From assembly GCA_016218905.1 (NCBI GenBank), contig JACRCS010000238.1:1-19008 (forward strand): a stretch of DNA of 19,008 bases, given 5' to 3'. Source of the DNA: Deltaproteobacteria bacterium. GTDB lineage: Bacteria; Desulfobacterota_C; Deferrisomatia; Deferrisomatales; JACRMM01. The notes beneath the pieces are model-generated. The model saw only the letters and a list, made by a program, of their open reading frames with translations, ran no database searches and had not been told where the DNA came from. Shown piece after piece: positions 7,497 through 16,250 of the stretch (its first letter is position 1; each line of letters begins with the position of its first letter). A program made the position numbers and the translations under genes.

Positions 7497-8477
7497 CTAC
7501 TGGATGAACTGATTGGTGAAGAGCTCCGAGACGGGCACCTCCTTCTGAACGATCCCCTGCTCGAAATAGAACTTTTGCAGGGCTCCCAGCCGGTCTGCGT
7601 CCATCAGGCCGAACACCTCCTGGCCCGGGTAGACGTGGGTATTGTAGAGCCGGAAGGTCTCCTCCACGAAGGCCTCGCGCCCCCGGTACATCGGCATCGC
7701 GGCGACGTAGTCGCGCACGGCTGCCTTCGGATCGGTCATGATGTCCTTGAAGCCGCGCAGGGTCGCGCGCACGAGCTTTCGGATGAGGTCCGGGTGCTTC
7801 CTGATCGCTTCGTCGGAGCTGACGATCGCCTGGGCCATGCTCTTCGTGTATTCGTAAGCCGGCATGATCCGCACTTTCGCGCCGGCCTGCCGGACCTCCG
7901 CGATCCACTCCGGGACCGCGGCCATGCCGTCGGCCTTCCGCGCCGCGAAGAGCTGCCAGGTCCCGGCCGGACCCGCGGCCTGGATGTCCACGTCGGACTT
8001 GTTGAGACCGCCGCTCGCGAGCATCCCCAGGAGGGCGTAGTACCCGGCGTCCGCGTAGGTCATGACGGTTACGGTCTTCCCCTTCAGGTCCTTGGGGCGG
8101 GTGATCTTCGAGTCCTCGTGGACCACCAGCGCCATCATCGAGCGCCCGCCGAGAAGCGCGACGGCCTTCACGGGCACGCCGTTCGCGCGAACGACGATCG
8201 GGGTGTCCCCGAAGGCTCCGCCGACGATCGCGTTGCCGGCCCCGACCATCTTGGCCACGTCGACCCCGCCGCGCCCCGGCTGGAAAGTGACCTTCAGGCC
8301 CTCCCGGGCGTAATAGCCTCGCTGCTGCGCGAGCATCCAAGGGGCGAACGCGATCTGGGCCGCCGGCGCGGGAAGGAGGTACGTCACCTCCTCCAGGTTC
8401 TCGCTCCGGGCAGGGAGGGCGGCGAGCGCGAGGAACGCGACCAAGGAGGTCCACGAGACAATACGACGGTTCGGCAT
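7497..8477 (-). CDS. ABC transporter substrate-binding protein, NMT1/SsuA/THI5-like
   Basis: A 326-residue periplasmic binding protein. An N-terminal signal peptide is visible (MPNRRIVSW, then hydrophobic TSLVAFLALAALPA, cleavage near residue 25). The mature part has the NMT1/THI5 pattern, with FAPWMLAQQRGYYAREGLKVTFQPG followed by a GAGNAIVGGAFGD segment, as in binding proteins for nitrate, sulfonates or pyrimidine precursors; for this subgroup the ligand is usually unknown. It is the last gene of the ubiD-liv operon, 69 bp after the second ubiD. No SsuB/SsuC-type ATPase or permease is nearby, so it is an orphan that may serve distant transporter genes or act as a solute sensor. The ATG at 8477 has a GGAGAAG site. 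Confidence 0.87.
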   Translation of the reverse strand: MPNRRIVSWTSLVAFLALAALPARSENLEEVTYLLPAPAAQIAFAPWMLAQQRGYYAREGLKVTFQPGRGGVDVAKMVGAGNAIVGGAFGDTPIVVRANGVPVKAVALLGGRSMMALVVHEDSKITRPKDLKGKTVTVMTYADAGYYALLGMLASGGLNKSDVDIQAAGPAGTWQLFAARKADGMAAVPEWIAEVRQAGAKVRIMPAYEYTKSMAQAIVSSDEAIRKHPDLIRKLVRATLRGFKDIMTDPKAAVRDYVAAMPMYRGREAFVEETFRLYNTHVYPGQEVFGLMDADRLGALQKFYFEQGIVQKEVPVSELFTNQFIQ

Positions 8478-8546
8478 GGCTGGCTTCTCCGGAGCAGGGG
8501 GCGCTTCGCGTGAGCGCCGCTTCGCGGTGTCGGACGAGATACGTGC

Positions 8547-9989
8547 CTAAGCCCGGTCGAGCAGGAGCTGTACGCGCTTCGGGAGCTCGAACTCGGGCAA
8601 ACCGGCTTCCCTCCACACGTCCAGGGCGCGCTCCATGAGCTCTCGCGAAGGAAGCGAGAGGGAGCCCGCCTCCTCCTTCTGGGTCGCGTCGATCACGAGC
8701 TTGCTTCCCGTCCCCCTGCCCTCCCCGGAGCGCACCGAGGGGTCCATGTTGGCCGGGGTGAAGGTGTCTTCGAGCACCAGCGTGTCCCTCTGGGGCTGAA
8801 AGTGGGCGTTCATTGCCCAGGCGACGTGGATCGGGTCCCGGATGTCGATGTCGGCGTCGACGACGGTCACCCGCTTGAGGAGACTGACGTCCGCGACGAG
8901 CCTGCCCACCTGCCTCGCGTGGCCGGGGTAGAGGGGCCGCAGCGCGACGGTGCCGTGGCCGAGGAGACCGCCGTACGTCGTGTCGATCGCGACGTCGGCG
9001 ACCGTTCGGTGGCCGAGGTCGTGGCGGAGCAGCTTCAAGAGCAGCCCCGCGTTGCCCAGCCCTTGGATGACGGTGCTCTCGCTCGGCGGCATCTGGCTCA
9101 AGTAGCCGTAGTAGATCGGGTCCCGCCTGGAGGTGATGGCGGTGACGGTCACCCGGGGACGCCTCCCCACCGGCCCCATGAACCCCGCGAACTCGCCGAA
9201 GGGCCCTTCGTCCGCCTCCTCCCCAGGCCGAATCTCGCCTTCGATGACGATCTCCGCGTTGGCGGGTACGTAGAGGTCCTGCGTCTTCGCCCACACTACG
9301 TCCACCGGCTCCCCCTTGAGGCCCCCGGCGATCGTGAGCTCGTCGACCCCGTAGGGGACGTTCGCCACGGCGGCGAGGTGCACCGCGGGCTCGGCGCCGA
9401 TCACCCAGGCGAAGGGCGCCGGCTCGCCCCGCCGCCGGTACGACTCCAGGCAGAGCGCGCCGTGGCGCCCCGGCGGCAGATTGACGGCCAGATGCGCGGC
9501 GTCGAGCACCATGGCGCGGTAGGTGGCCGCGTTCTGGATCCCGGTTTCCGCGTCTCTGCTGAGGGTGAGCGTCGTCAGATAGGGCGCCGCGTCCTTCCCG
9601 GGGGTCCAGACGGGGATAGGGAGAGTGCCGAGATCCACCTCCGCTCCCTGGAGGACGACCTCCTGGCAGGGAGCCGAGCCCACCCGGACCGAGGGCCGAG
9701 GCTCGAGGAGAGCCTTCACCCAGGCGTCGTTGATGCGCTCCGGCTCGGTCCCGAGCGCCAGCGCGTACGTCTCGCGAGAGGCCCCGAGCACCCCGGTCAT
9801 GACCGGAATCCGGGATCCCTTCACCTCCTCGAAGTAGAGCCCGAACCGGTCCCGCTCCGGGACGGCCTGGAAGAGCCAGCGGGCCAGCGCCGCGACCTCC
9901 CACGCGGCGTCGACCGGCCTCTTCACGCGCCGGAGGCGGCCCCTCGCTTCCAGCTCTTTCAGGAATTCGCGGATGTCTCGGTACGCCAT
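8547..9989 (-). CDS. UbiD family prFMN-dependent (de)carboxylase, downstream copy
   Basis: A 480-residue UbiD-family enzyme, which reversibly decarboxylates aromatic or alpha,beta-unsaturated acids using prenylated FMN, Mn2+ and K+. By comparison with fungal Fdc1, the expected residues are present: Asn153 and Arg158 (NAATYR), His176, Glu217, and the catalytic pair Glu261/Glu266 in DEGPFGEF. It therefore looks active. The C-terminal region GSKLVIDAT is typical. It starts at 9989, inside the end of livF (31-bp overlap), behind CGGGAGAACC, so it is translated with the transporter. The substrate cannot be read from sequence; the context suggests the compound imported by the adjacent HAAT transporter or a derivative. 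The protein is clearly diverged from the other UbiD in this operon, so this is not a recent duplication. Confidence 0.92.
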   Translation of the reverse strand: MAYRDIREFLKELEARGRLRRVKRPVDAAWEVAALARWLFQAVPERDRFGLYFEEVKGSRIPVMTGVLGASRETYALALGTEPERINDAWVKALLEPRPSVRVGSAPCQEVVLQGAEVDLGTLPIPVWTPGKDAAPYLTTLTLSRDAETGIQNAATYRAMVLDAAHLAVNLPPGRHGALCLESYRRRGEPAPFAWVIGAEPAVHLAAVANVPYGVDELTIAGGLKGEPVDVVWAKTQDLYVPANAEIVIEGEIRPGEEADEGPFGEFAGFMGPVGRRPRVTVTAITSRRDPIYYGYLSQMPPSESTVIQGLGNAGLLLKLLRHDLGHRTVADVAIDTTYGGLLGHGTVALRPLYPGHARQVGRLVADVSLLKRVTVVDADIDIRDPIHVAWAMNAHFQPQRDTLVLEDTFTPANMDPSVRSGEGRGTGSKLVIDATQKEEAGSLSLPSRELMERALDVWREAGLPEFELPKRVQLLLDRA

Positions 9990-10735
9990 GGTTCTCCCGA
10001 ACTCTCGGACAGGGAAGTCGCTCTGCCCCGCAGGTAGAGCGAAACGGTCTTCGGATCGTTGACGAGCGACTCGCCGGAACCGTGCGCGACGATGCGCCCG
10101 CCCTGGAGCACGTACGCGCGATCGGCCATCCGGAGGACGGCCTGGACGTTCTGCTCCACCATGAGGCAGCCGAGCCCCCGTTCCCGCAGCGCCGCGATGA
10201 TGCGAAGGATCTCCGTAACGAGCAGCGGCGAGAGGCCCAGGGAGGGTTCGTCCAGGAGGAGCAGCCTCGGCCGGGCCATCAGCGCCCGCCCGATGGCGAG
10301 CATCTGCTGCTCCCCCCCGGAAAGGCTCCCGGCGAGCTGCCAGGCGCGCTCCCGAAGGACCGGGAACATCGCCCAGATCTCCTCCAGATCCGAGGCAATC
10401 TCCGCTCCGCGGCCCCGCCGGAGGCGGTGGTAGGCCCCCATCTCCAGGTTCTTCCGGACGGTCAGGGAGGTGAAGACCTCGCGCCCCTCCGGCACGAGCG
10501 AGAGGCCGAGACCGACCCTGGCTTCCGCCGCGGTGGCCGTGATCTCACGCCCGTTCAGGAGGACACGGCCCGAGCGCGCGGGTAGGAGCCCGGAGAGCAC
10601 ACGCAGGAGCGTCGTCTTGCCCGCCCCGTTAGGCCCCACGACGGCGACGACCTCCCCGGGGGCAACTTGCACGCCGACGTCCCGCAGCACCTCGGCGCGG
10701 CCGTAGGAGGCGCGAAGCGCTTCGGCCTCAAGCAT
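9959..10735 (-). CDS. livF: Branched-chain-type ABC transporter ATP-binding protein (LivF)
   Basis: A 258-residue ABC ATPase of the HAAT family. Walker A is GPNGAGKT (34-41), the signature LSGGE (138-142) and Walker B LLLLDEP (158-164); the LivF-type phrase LSLVPEGREVFTSLTV (78-93) separates it from LivG. The ATG at 10735 overlaps the livG stop by 8 bp (ATGCTTGA), which indicates coupled translation. The last about 20 residues (SLSESSGEPWRTETSANS) extend past the family core and are produced where the next gene's start overlaps. It works with LivG to power the LivHM channel. The name indicates family, not a proven amino-acid substrate. Confidence 0.95.
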   Translation of the reverse strand: MLEAEALRASYGRAEVLRDVGVQVAPGEVVAVVGPNGAGKTTLLRVLSGLLPARSGRVLLNGREITATAAEARVGLGLSLVPEGREVFTSLTVRKNLEMGAYHRLRRGRGAEIASDLEEIWAMFPVLRERAWQLAGSLSGGEQQMLAIGRALMARPRLLLLDEPSLGLSPLLVTEILRIIAALRERGLGCLMVEQNVQAVLRMADRAYVLQGGRIVAHGSGESLVNDPKTVSLYLRGRATSLSESSGEPWRTETSANS

Positions 10736-11501
10736 CGGGCGCCCTGCCCAGGTACGCCTCGATCACGCGCGGGTCGCGCAGCACGGCTTCGGGACCGCCC
10801 TCGGCGAGGATCTCGCCGTAGTTGAGCACCACGGTCCGGTCGCTGACCGAAGTCACGAGCGCCATGTCATGCTCCACGAGCAGGACCGTCAGGGAGGGCC
10901 GCGCCCTGCGCACGGAATGGATCCGCTCGCCGAGTCCGCGCGTCTCCTCTTCGTTGAGACCTGCCGCGGGCTCGTCGAGGAGGAGGAGCTTCGGTTCTCC
11001 CGCCAGGGCGCGCGCCAGCTCGACGAGGCGCTGCTGGCCGTAGGAGAGGCCGCCCGCCAGGTCCGCGTAGCGCGCCCCGAGGCCGAAGAGCTCGAGGAGT
11101 CCGAGCGCCTCGGCGCGAGCCCACCGTTCCTCTCGGGCCGCCCGTGGCGCCGCGAGCATGGTCGAGACGAAGCCCGCCCGCGTGCGGCCGTGGAAGCCGA
11201 GGAGGACGTTCTCCAGGAGCGTCCTTTCCCACAGGAGCCGCGCGGTCTGAAACGTGCGGGAGACCCCGAGGGAAGCGACCCGGTCCGGGGAGAGCCCCGA
11301 GATCCGCCGGCCGGCCAGGCGGACCGTCCCGGCCGTGGCGGGATGGGCCCCGCTCACGACGTTCAGGAGCGTCGTCTTCCCGGCGCCGTTCGGGCCGATG
11401 ACGGCCAGGGTTTCTCCCTCGACAGCGGCGAGCGACACGCGGCTCAGCGCCTGCACGCCACCGAAGTTCTTGACCACGCCCTCGACCTCCAGGAGCGCCA
11501 T
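10728..11501 (-). CDS. livG: Branched-chain-type ABC transporter ATP-binding protein (LivG)
   Basis: A 257-residue ABC ATPase. Walker A is GPNGAGKT (36-43), the signature is LSYGQ (152-156), the typical LivG variant, and Walker B is LLLLDEP (172-178). The phrase SRTFQTARLLWERTLLENV is characteristic of LivG (fully R-T-F-Q in the Q-loop area). I chose the ATG at 11501, although the frame is open further upstream, because homology begins MALLEVEGVVKNFGG and the ATG overlaps the livH stop by one base (TGATG). It pairs with LivF as the ATPase dimer of the transporter. Confidence 0.95.
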   Translation of the reverse strand: MALLEVEGVVKNFGGVQALSRVSLAAVEGETLAVIGPNGAGKTTLLNVVSGAHPATAGTVRLAGRRISGLSPDRVASLGVSRTFQTARLLWERTLLENVLLGFHGRTRAGFVSTMLAAPRAAREERWARAEALGLLELFGLGARYADLAGGLSYGQQRLVELARALAGEPKLLLLDEPAAGLNEEETRGLGERIHSVRRARPSLTVLLVEHDMALVTSVSDRTVVLNYGEILAEGGPEAVLRDPRVIEAYLGRAPDA

Positions 11502-12379
11502 CAGCCGGCGCCGCCGGCCCGGGCGAAGAGCCCCTGGGGACGGAAGAGGAGGACCGCGATGAGCACGGCGAAGGAGACCGCGTCGCGGTAACCCTGGGAG
11601 AGAAAGAACGCCGAGAAGAACTCGAGCAGGCCGAGAAGCAGCCCTCCCAACACGACCCCCAGGCTGCTCGCCTGCCCCCCTACCACGAGGGCCGCGAACC
11701 CCTTCAGCGCGACGACGGTCCCAAGGGATCCGCCTACCATCAGGAGAGGTGCGCCCGTGATCCCGACGGCGGCGGCCAAGGCCGACGCGATGACGAAGGA
11801 GTGCCGGGTGGCCCGCTCCGGCGAGATCCCCACGAGCCGAGCGGCGGTGGGGTTGTTGGCCGCGGCCTCGATGGCTGTGCCGGCAGCCGTGCGGGTGAAG
11901 AACCAGTGCAGGGAGGCGAGAGAGACCGCGGTCAGCCCCACCACCCAGAAAGTCTGCGGGTGGATTCCCGCTCCCAGGACCGAGACGGGCTCGTCTCCCG
12001 AGAAACCCCGGAACGGCTGGGGCTCCTTGCCCCAGAGGAGCGCGCCGCCGTTCTCGAGCACGATGGCTACGGCAACCGAGAGGAGGATGATTGAGAGGTG
12101 CCCCTCCGAGAGCACCCGGCGGATGAGCGCCCGCTCGTAGAGCCACCCGAAGCCGGCGCCGAAGAGCACGGTCAGGGCAAACGCCGCGGGGAGGGGCAAC
12201 CCGAGGGGTCCGGCGAGGGTGAGGGCGACGAGCCCCGACACCATCACCTGTTCGCCGTGGGCGAAGTTGATCGCCTTCGTCGCCTTGAAGACGAGGTGGA
12301 GCCCGAGGGCGACGAGCGCGTAAAGGCACCCGGCGCTCACACCGCCGGCCGTGAGCTGGATGGCCGCACCGAGGCTCAC
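11501..12379 (-). CDS. livH: Branched-chain-type ABC transporter permease (LivH)
   Basis: A 292-residue polytopic membrane protein. LivH landmarks are KATKAINFAHGEQVMVSG near the N-terminus and the ATPase-contacting loop AAANNPTAARLVGISPERA, followed by several hydrophobic segments and GFAALVVGGQASSLGVVLGGLLLG. I chose the GTG start at 12379: it overlaps the livM stop as GTGA (4 bp) and gives the normal N-terminus SLGAAIQLTAGGVSAGCLYALVALG. An earlier in-frame start would add residues antisense-like in composition. It forms half of the transport channel with LivM. Confidence 0.93.
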   Translation of the reverse strand: MSLGAAIQLTAGGVSAGCLYALVALGLHLVFKATKAINFAHGEQVMVSGLVALTLAGPLGLPLPAAFALTVLFGAGFGWLYERALIRRVLSEGHLSIILLSVAVAIVLENGGALLWGKEPQPFRGFSGDEPVSVLGAGIHPQTFWVVGLTAVSLASLHWFFTRTAAGTAIEAAANNPTAARLVGISPERATRHSFVIASALAAAVGITGAPLLMVGGSLGTVVALKGFAALVVGGQASSLGVVLGGLLLGLLEFFSAFFLSQGYRDAVSFAVLIAVLLFRPQGLFARAGGAG

Positions 12380-13446
12380 GAGGCCCGCCTCCGGCGGTCG
12401 AGGGTCCCGACTACGCCCTTCGGCACGAAGAGAACGAAGACGCCGAGGACGAGCCCGAATACGAGCCCCTGGACGTTGTTGTCGGAGAGGCGATGACGAA
12501 GCGCCTCCGAAAACCACGGGAGGGCGGAGACGGCGCGCACCACCTCCGGCAGCACGTACAGGCTCGCCGTTCCCACGAGCGCGCCCCAGGCGGTGCCGAG
12601 CCCACCGACGACGATCATGACGAGCCACGTGAGCGAGATCTGCACCGAGAAGGAGGCCGGCCCGATGCTGCGGACGTGGTGGGCGTAGAGGCTACCGGCG
12701 AATCCGGCGAGCCCGGCCGCCAGAGTGAACACCTGGAGCTTGTACCGGACCGGGGACACCGCGCACGCCTCGGCGAGTCCCTCGTACTCCTTGATCGCGT
12801 GAAGCGCTCGGCCGATGCGCGATCTCTCGAGCCTGCGAACGGCGACGAAGGCGATCCCGACGAACGCCCAGGTGAGGTAGAAGTAGCGGGCGTCGCTCGC
12901 GAAATCGAAGCTCCCGAGGCGAACCGGCGCGGAAAGCTGAAACCCACCGGGGCCTCCGGTCACCGGGTACCACTCCAGCACGACGGTGGAGAAGATCACC
13001 TGAAAGCCCAGCGTCGCGATGGCTAGATAGTGCCCCTTGAGCCGCACGGCGAAAAAACCGATCGCGCAACCCGCCAGGCCCGCGAACAGGGCGGCCCCGA
13101 GTGAACCGAACCAGAAGCCCCAAGCCTCCAGGCCCCGCGCCGCCCAGTCGATCCGTTCGGAGATGTTTCCGGCCGTGTAGGCGCCGATTCCGAAGAAGGC
13201 CGCCTGGCCGAGGGAGATCTGCCCAGTGTTCCCCAGAAGGAGGTTCAGTCCCAGGTTCGCGAGAGCGTAGATCCCGATCATGAGCCCCACCGACGTGTGG
13301 TAGCCGTTCGCGTCGACGAGGGGGAACGCGATCAGGCCCGCCGCGGCAGCGACGAAGGCCACGGCGCGCGCACCCCCCGGGCGCGCCGCGGGCGCCTCGA
13401 CGCTCTCGGGGGACGGGGCTTCGGCTAACGAGGCGCCGGCGTCCAC
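12376..13446 (-). CDS. livM: Branched-chain-type ABC transporter permease (LivM)
   Basis: A 356-residue membrane permease. The LivM signature GNTGQISLGQAAFFGIGAYTAG (about 71-92) is clear, as is the cytoplasmic loop EYEGLAEACAVSPVRYKLQVFTLAAGLAGFAGSLYA. The N-terminus is uncertain. The GTG at 13446 overlaps the livK stop by 22 bp and gives a 27-residue Pro/Ala-rich cytoplasmic tail, but no clear ribosome binding site precedes it. A GTG at about codon 29 (AVAFVAAAAG) is the alternative and would start just before the first membrane segment. It ends in an overlap with livH. Confidence 0.92.
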   Translation of the reverse strand: MDAGASLAEAPSPESVEAPAARPGGARAVAFVAAAAGLIAFPLVDANGYHTSVGLMIGIYALANLGLNLLLGNTGQISLGQAAFFGIGAYTAGNISERIDWAARGLEAWGFWFGSLGAALFAGLAGCAIGFFAVRLKGHYLAIATLGFQVIFSTVVLEWYPVTGGPGGFQLSAPVRLGSFDFASDARYFYLTWAFVGIAFVAVRRLERSRIGRALHAIKEYEGLAEACAVSPVRYKLQVFTLAAGLAGFAGSLYAHHVRSIGPASFSVQISLTWLVMIVVGGLGTAWGALVGTASLYVLPEVVRAVSALPWFSEALRHRLSDNNVQGLVFGLVLGVFVLFVPKGVVGTLDRRRRAS

Positions 13447-14564
13447 TTGCGGTTTTGGATCTTGATGAGTTTGAAGGCGCTCGCCGAGAGCCCGTTGTGG
13501 TCGGTGGGGCTCATGTTGTACTCGCCCACGGCGCCCTTGTAGCCGCGCAGCGACTCGAGCGCATTGCGCATCTTCTCCGGGCTCGTGCTGTTCGAGCGTT
13601 TGATCGCTTCCACGACGAGCATAAAGGCGTCCCAGCCGAAGGCGGCAAAGGCGCTCGGGGGCTTCTTGTACTCGGCGAGGTAGTTGTCGAAGAGGAGCTT
13701 CTCCTCCGGGAGAGGCTCGCCGTAGTTCAGGGGCGCGCTGAAGACGGTCCCTTCGGCGGCGTCCTGGGCCACCTCGATGTAGGCCGGAGAACCCATCGCC
13801 TGCGCGCCCACGATGGGAATCGTCATCCCCATCTGCCTCATGTTCTTGGCGATGATCGGCGCCGTCGGCATGCCCCCCCAGATCACCAGGGCTTGCGGGT
13901 TCTTCTGCTGCATCTTCGTCAGGGAGGCGGTGAGGTCGCGATCCGACTCCTGGAACTTCTCGACGGCGACGACCTCGACCTTCCCGCGCTTCGCGAGGAC
14001 CTCTTTCAGGAAAGCCGCACCTTCCGTGCCGTACTGGTTCGAATCGTGGAAGACCGCCACCCTCTTGATCTTGAGGACGCTCTCCAGGTAATCGGAGAGG
14101 GCCTGGGCGTCGAGAGAGTTGTGCGGGACGGTGTGGAAGCTGTACGGGAGGATCTTCCCGCCGCGCTCCCAGATGGAGACCTGGGGGTTCAGGAAGACGT
14201 GCAACACCTTGTGCTGGTCACAGAGGTTCGCGATGGGCGCGGTGGCCACGACCGCCGCCGAGCCGATCACGGCGACGACGTGCTCTTCGGCGATCAGCTT
14301 CTTCGTCAGCTGGCCGGCCTTCTCGGGCAGGCCCTCGTCGTCGTGGAAGATCAACTCCACCAGCCGGCCGAGCACGCCGCCCTGTTGGTTGACGAGCTTC
14401 GCCGCCAGCTTGATGGCCGTGAGGTTTCCCTGCCCCATCGGCGCGTACTTGCCGGTCGCGGAGGTCACGACCCCGATCTTGACCGCTTCCGCGGCGAACC
14501 CCTGCGTGGCGAGAGTCGCGATGCACACGGCTCCGACGAACGCTGCGCGGCTCTTACGTCCCAT
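13425..14564 (-). CDS. livK: Branched-chain-type ABC transporter substrate-binding protein (LivK-like)
   Basis: A 379-residue type I periplasmic binding protein (Leu/Ile/Val-binding fold). A signal peptide is visible (MGRKSRAAFVGAVCIATLATQGFAAEA, cleavage near the AxA), followed by the family start VKIGVVTSATGKYAPMGQGNLTAIKLAAKLVNQQGG. I chose the ATG at 14564 rather than the GTG at 14570, since GGAAGGAG lies 7 nt from the ATG and only 1 nt from the GTG. It is the second gene of the operon, 24 bp after the first ubiD, and should deliver ligand to LivHMGF. HAAT binding proteins of this subgroup often take aromatic or other carboxylates; with two UbiD enzymes around, an aromatic acid is a reasonable but unproven ligand. 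Confidence 0.92.
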   Translation of the reverse strand: MGRKSRAAFVGAVCIATLATQGFAAEAVKIGVVTSATGKYAPMGQGNLTAIKLAAKLVNQQGGVLGRLVELIFHDDEGLPEKAGQLTKKLIAEEHVVAVIGSAAVVATAPIANLCDQHKVLHVFLNPQVSIWERGGKILPYSFHTVPHNSLDAQALSDYLESVLKIKRVAVFHDSNQYGTEGAAFLKEVLAKRGKVEVVAVEKFQESDRDLTASLTKMQQKNPQALVIWGGMPTAPIIAKNMRQMGMTIPIVGAQAMGSPAYIEVAQDAAEGTVFSAPLNYGEPLPEEKLLFDNYLAEYKKPPSAFAAFGWDAFMLVVEAIKRSNSTSPEKMRNALESLRGYKGAVGEYNMSPTDHNGLSASAFKLIKIQNRKWTPAPR

Positions 14565-14588
14565 TCTCACACTCCTTCCGTCGCCGTC

Positions 14589-16181
14589 TCAGACTTCCCC
14601 CAGGACCTTCGAGAGCTTCTCGAACGTGAGGAGCTCCCGCTTCTCCTCGGAGAGATAGTCGATCCCGATCCCGTACTCTTCCCAGCGTTCCCGGACCCGC
14701 TTCTCGAGCTCCGGCGGGAGTTTGCTGACCGGGGGGAACCTCCGGCCGCCCGCTCCGGGGTCGGGCTCGAACTCCCAGTTGCGCGTCGCGTCGATCAGGA
14801 CGCGCGTCCAACGGCCCGTGCCGTACTTCCGGGGGTCGGCCTGCGCACGGGGGGTGGAGGGGTCGAGGACGGAGCCGAAGGTGGGCCCGAAGGTCAGGAG
14901 CTGACCCTCGCCCGCATTGACCCGAAAGGCGAAGGCCCACTCGAGAGCCTCGCGGTCGCGGAAGTCGATGACCTCCACGACGACCATGACGTTCTTATAG
15001 AACCACTGACCGGCGCTCGTTCCCCAGAGCGCGTTGGCGACCTGCTGCGCGTGGCCCCGGTACGCCTTGCGGATCTGGACGACGATGTTCGTTCCGGTGA
15101 CGACCGGCGGCATCCAAACATCCGTCACCCCGGCCACGCCGAACGCGTCGAGCGTGTTCCAGGCGATCGCCGACCACCCGTAGGCGCAGAGCATCGAGTC
15201 CTCGCTGGGGAACCCCGGCCGCGCCCCCTCGAGTGCGCCCCGCAGGATCGGCTCGTTGCGGTGCGTGATGCACGTGACCCGGAGGACCGGCTTGGGAGAC
15301 GCCGCTCCGACGAGGTACCCGGGATACTCTCCGAAGGGGCCCTCGACCTCGAAGTCCGCGGGATCGGGGGAGACGAAGCCTTCCACGACGATCTCCGCGC
15401 TCGCCGGGACCTCGAGGGGCACGGTCTCGCACTTCGTCAGCTGCACTGGGCGCCCTAGAATCGCGCCCATCATGTCCCACTCGCAGACGCCCTTCGGGAA
15501 GGGGCTTCCCGCACAGAAGGGGAGCACGTCGTGCCAGCCGTGAACGACCGCGACGGGCATCGGCTCCCGAGATCGTGCGTGCTGGAGGAAGTGTCCCCCC
15601 CAGTGCTGCGTGGGGATGAGAAGCTTGCCGACCTTGTCCCGCCCCAGGATCTGACCGCGGTAGATCCCCACGTTCGTCCCGCCGCTCTCCGGGTCCTTCG
15701 TCACGACGCCGCAGAACGTGTCGAGGAAGCGCCCGCCGTCCAGGTGGTGCCACCGGGGCGCAGGAAACTCCCGCAGGTCGATCTGGTCGCCCCTGAGGAC
15801 GTTCTCCTTGACCGGGCCGGTAGGGACCAGCTTGGGGGTGACAGGCTCCCGGAAGACCCGGCGAAGGTGGCGCACGACGTCGCCGTCGCGGGTGTCGCTC
15901 GCGAGCCCGAGCAGGGCGCAGAGCTGCGCTTTGTTGCCCAGAGCCCCCGTGAGGAACTTCGTGCAGCGGCCTTTCTCGTGGCCACGGATGTTCTCGAAGA
16001 GGAGCGCGGGGCCGCCGAGGCCCAGGTTGATCCGGGTGACGGCGCCGATCTCCTGGTCCCCGTCGACAGGAGCCGTGATGCGCCGCAACTGCCCGGCCGC
16101 CTCGAGCTGAGCGAGCCACGTCCGCAAGCTCGGCCCCGTCTCGCAGCTGTCCTGCCGGGTCTTGTTCGTTCTCGGGCCCAT
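14589..16181 (-). CDS. UbiD family prFMN-dependent (de)carboxylase, first gene of operon
   Basis: A 530-residue UbiD-family enzyme. Residues matching the Fdc1 metal, prFMN and catalytic positions are Asn170, Arg175 (NVGIYR), His193, Glu234 and the pair Glu280/Glu285 in VEGPFGEY, so the active site looks complete. It is about 50 residues longer than the other UbiD here and clearly diverged from it, with inserts such as RPGFPSEDSMLCAYGWSAIAWNTL. The ATG at 16181 is preceded by GGGAGGG five bases away. It leads the ubiD-liv operon, directly behind a promoter-like pair and palindromic operator. No UbiX (prFMN synthase) gene is in the window. Reaction direction and substrate are unknown; UbiD enzymes act on both aromatic and unsaturated acids. 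Confidence 0.93.
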   Translation of the reverse strand: MGPRTNKTRQDSCETGPSLRTWLAQLEAAGQLRRITAPVDGDQEIGAVTRINLGLGGPALLFENIRGHEKGRCTKFLTGALGNKAQLCALLGLASDTRDGDVVRHLRRVFREPVTPKLVPTGPVKENVLRGDQIDLREFPAPRWHHLDGGRFLDTFCGVVTKDPESGGTNVGIYRGQILGRDKVGKLLIPTQHWGGHFLQHARSREPMPVAVVHGWHDVLPFCAGSPFPKGVCEWDMMGAILGRPVQLTKCETVPLEVPASAEIVVEGFVSPDPADFEVEGPFGEYPGYLVGAASPKPVLRVTCITHRNEPILRGALEGARPGFPSEDSMLCAYGWSAIAWNTLDAFGVAGVTDVWMPPVVTGTNIVVQIRKAYRGHAQQVANALWGTSAGQWFYKNVMVVVEVIDFRDREALEWAFAFRVNAGEGQLLTFGPTFGSVLDPSTPRAQADPRKYGTGRWTRVLIDATRNWEFEPDPGAGGRRFPPVSKLPPELEKRVRERWEEYGIGIDYLSEEKRELLTFEKLSKVLGEV

Positions 16182-16195
16182 GCCGCCCTCCCAAA

Positions 16196-16211
16196 CATTA
16201 GTTTACTAATG
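16196..16211. promoter_or_regulatory. Perfect 16-bp palindromic operator candidate upstream of the ubiD-liv operon
   Basis: CATTAGTTTACTAATG is AT-rich in a GC-rich region and has 7-bp arms around a 2-bp centre. It lies between the putative -10 and the ubiD ribosome binding site, where a bound repressor would block transcription. The size and shape fit TetR- or MarR-type dimers. No regulator gene is in the window. Confidence 0.6.
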
Positions 16212-16221
16212 GAGTGGCAGC

Positions 16222-16250
16222 AATCTACTACGCCCGGCGCGCCGGAGCAA
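16222..16250 (-). promoter_or_regulatory. Putative promoter of the ubiD-liv operon
   Basis: On the minus strand, TTGCTC (16250-16245) and TAGATT (16227-16222) are 17 bp apart. The -35 matches three and the -10 four of the six consensus bases. The predicted start lies a few bases before the palindrome at 16196-16211. Confidence 0.4.

Noticed and set aside
8802..10037. A 411-codon plus-strand frame opposite the second ubiD gene
   Set aside because: It is antisense to a complete UbiD enzyme with intact active-site residues; composition is typical of a shadow frame.
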